This document shows positions 22,669-24,083 of a DNA stretch of 24,083 nucleotides, piece by piece. A model generated the notes under the pieces. It was not told the DNA's origin and ran no database searches. It was given only the letters and a program-made list of their open reading frames with translations. The stretch covers positions 1-24,083 of the forward strand of contig JAITPB010000167.1 of NCBI GenBank assembly GCA_031289625.1. The letters are read 5' to 3'. The position numbers and the translations under genes were made by a program. This stretch comes from Clostridiales bacterium. GTDB taxonomy: Bacteria; Bacillota; Clostridia; Lachnospirales; WQUN01. Each line of letters begins with the position of its first letter. Within the stretch, counting starts at the first letter, position 1.

Positions 22669-24083
22669 TTACTTTTTATTTTCCTCAACAAGTTCTTTAT
22701 ATCTTTCCATCAGCGCAGCCACGCAATCGGCTTCTGTGAAATCTTTCTTCACAGGGAAGCCATAGAGTTTCATCACAGCACGGTCAAGGGCTTTGTGTGC
22801 TTTGAGAAGTTCCGGCGGCATAGTCAGCGGATCGTAAAGATCTGCGAGACTACTGTTAGGGAATAATGATCGTGCATTCAATACATTCTGAGCAGCCGTT
22901 TCGATTGTTGCCTTTTGTATGTCCGTTATATGTGGCCAAGGGAAATTGTTATAGACAATATCCTTCGAATAACGATAATCACTTTTGAGCCGCCCACAAA
23001 TAGCCCGCGTCCATGCCATATGCACATTAGACGTTAAAATGCCAAAATGATATAATGTTGCATCGGGTATGATTAGAACAAGGTTTGTTGGAATGGTATC
23101 TTTATCCAAAAAACCGATTGGAATGTATTTTCTACGTTCTGAAGATACAGAAGGCACGACAACAAACGTTTCTGGATTATTAGTTTCACGAAATAACATT
23201 GGTGTTTCAGCAAGTCTTCTCGCGCCTGAATCAGGGCTGGCAAGCCTTATTTCTCGGACTTTGTTTATTCGTTCCATAACAAGAGGCATTTTCCGCAAAG
23301 AGTCTGGAGGTACATTTATTAGCCAAAGGCAATAACGTTTTTTATTGTTGATATACTCCTGAGCTCCAATTAAACGTTTAATAAAGGGTTTTGCTAGGGG
23401 TTCTTTGGCAAGAAAATCATCTATTTCATTCTCTTCAATAATCAGATTTCCTCCATCAGTAGGCTGATTACCCTTTTGGATTTTAGGAACATCACATATT
23501 GGTTTGTTGTGGCTTTCAATAATAATGTTCGGCGCGTTAATTAGGTATGGACTAATATTTTCAGCTTTTATTTTTTTACCATCGTTGTCGTAAATTACTT
23601 TTAGAGTACTTTTATGCACATTACTAAAGCCCACAATAATGCAATGCACAGCGGCTTTTCCTTTGGCTTCATTGCTCCACTTAAAAGTCCGATAAGCAAA
23701 ATCAATAGTAATTTTATATACTTCGAATAGTGTTTTCCATAAAATAGCTACTTGCTCGCCTTGTGTTATTGAGTTTGTTGAGACAAAAGCGGCTAAAATC
23801 TGCGTATGGTAGATATATTTTGCCGCATTAAGATACCATGCGGAAACGTAGTCAACAGTCTTATTCTGAGGAAACAGTGATTCGATCTCTTTTCTCTGTT
23901 CTACATTTAAGTTGTTGCTTCCTACAAACGGCGGGTTCCCCAATATATAGCTCAAATCTCGCTTAGGAACCACGTCTTCCCAGTCAATCCGCAAGGCGTT
24001 CCCATGCACTATCGTCGCGCTCTGGTTCAGCGGCAAGCGTGCATAGTACATACCGAAATGCTCGGCCACGCGCATGTTCATCT
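22669..24083 (-). CDS. MmeI-like class I DNA methyltransferase / restriction enzyme, C-terminal part
   Basis: The last ~470 residues are visible; the N-terminal part, where a nuclease and helix-bundle spacer would lie, is beyond the right edge. Motif IV of an N6-adenine methyltransferase is seen as ILGNPPFVGS. It is followed by a target-recognition region and the family-typical CGRLKSDYRYSKDIVYNNFPWP. The C-terminal helical segment ends EADCVAALMERYKELVEENKK. This layout fits MmeI-type single-chain restriction-modification enzymes (type IIL) or their YeeA-like relatives, which methylate one strand of their site. Whether a nuclease domain is present cannot be seen. The DNA is clearly AT-richer than the rest of the window, which suggests transfer. 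Confidence 0.85.
   Translation of the reverse strand, partial: MNMRVAEHFGMYYARLPLNQSATIVHGNALRIDWEDVVPKRDLSYILGNPPFVGSNNLNVEQRKEIESLFPQNKTVDYVSAWYLNAAKYIYHTQILAAFVSTNSITQGEQVAILWKTLFEVYKITIDFAYRTFKWSNEAKGKAAVHCIIVGFSNVHKSTLKVIYDNDGKKIKAENISPYLINAPNIIIESHNKPICDVPKIQKGNQPTDGGNLIIEENEIDDFLAKEPLAKPFIKRLIGAQEYINNKKRYCLWLINVPPDSLRKMPLVMERINKVREIRLASPDSGARRLAETPMLFRETNNPETFVVVPSVSSERRKYIPIGFLDKDTIPTNLVLIIPDATLYHFGILTSNVHMAWTRAICGRLKSDYRYSKDIVYNNFPWPHITDIQKATIETAAQNVLNARSLFPNSSLADLYDPLTMPPELLKAHKALDRAVMKLYGFPVKKDFTEADCVAALMERYKELVEENKK

Noticed and set aside
1..24083. CRISPR arrays, tRNA or rRNA genes, insertion sequences and prophage genes
   Set aside because: No regularly spaced repeats, cloverleaf-like sequence, transposase, integrase or phage structural motifs were seen on either strand.

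Overview
The window comes from a spore-forming member of the Firmicutes, most likely class Clostridia. This rests on Spo0A, the SpoIVB peptidase next to it, a SPOCS/LysM protein, Veg, and the darA-yaaR-holB-ricT block. Most of the window has moderate to fairly high GC by eye. The last ~1.6 kb at the right edge is clearly AT-richer and looks acquired. Genes are densely packed: no gene-free stretch exceeds 300 bases, the longest being about 258 bases (4671-4928), which holds the tandem veg promoters.

Left part (1-3389, minus strand): a B12-themed cluster read leftwards. It comprises cobT and cobS (nucleotide-loop assembly of cobalamin), a PocR-sensor/AraC regulator, and the start of a corrinoid protein of a methyltransferase system that runs off the left edge. 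An intergenic region with five 14-bp tandem repeats separates it from a small copZ-like metallochaperone on the plus strand, which has its own promoter and terminator.

Middle (3864-12531, plus strand): a Cof-type HAD phosphatase, then veg behind two tandem sigma-A promoters, then a SPOCS/LysM protein whose Shine-Dalgarno sequence lies in the 3' arm of a terminator-like hairpin. Next come darA (cyclic-di-AMP receptor), yaaR, holB and ricT in the order also found in Bacillus, a 1-phosphofructokinase-family kinase, and glmS. A bidirectional terminator separates glmS from dnaB, which is read the other way.

Right-middle (14132-19642, plus strand): an Amidase_6-type protein, an RNase E/G, a PLP aminotransferase with a strong promoter, spoIVB, and spo0A. 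The spo0A receiver domain has Glu58 where the phosphoacceptor Asp is expected, although the DNA-binding domain is well conserved. This is the most striking observation in the window. The stop codon of spo0A directly abuts that of the convergent rqcH.

Right end (minus strand): rqcH (ribosome quality control), a QueG-like double [4Fe-4S] protein, a 68-aa unknown protein overlapping it by 4 bp, and the C-terminal part of an MmeI-like DNA methyltransferase/restriction enzyme that runs off the right edge. The last three appear to form one operon at the edge of a transferred region.
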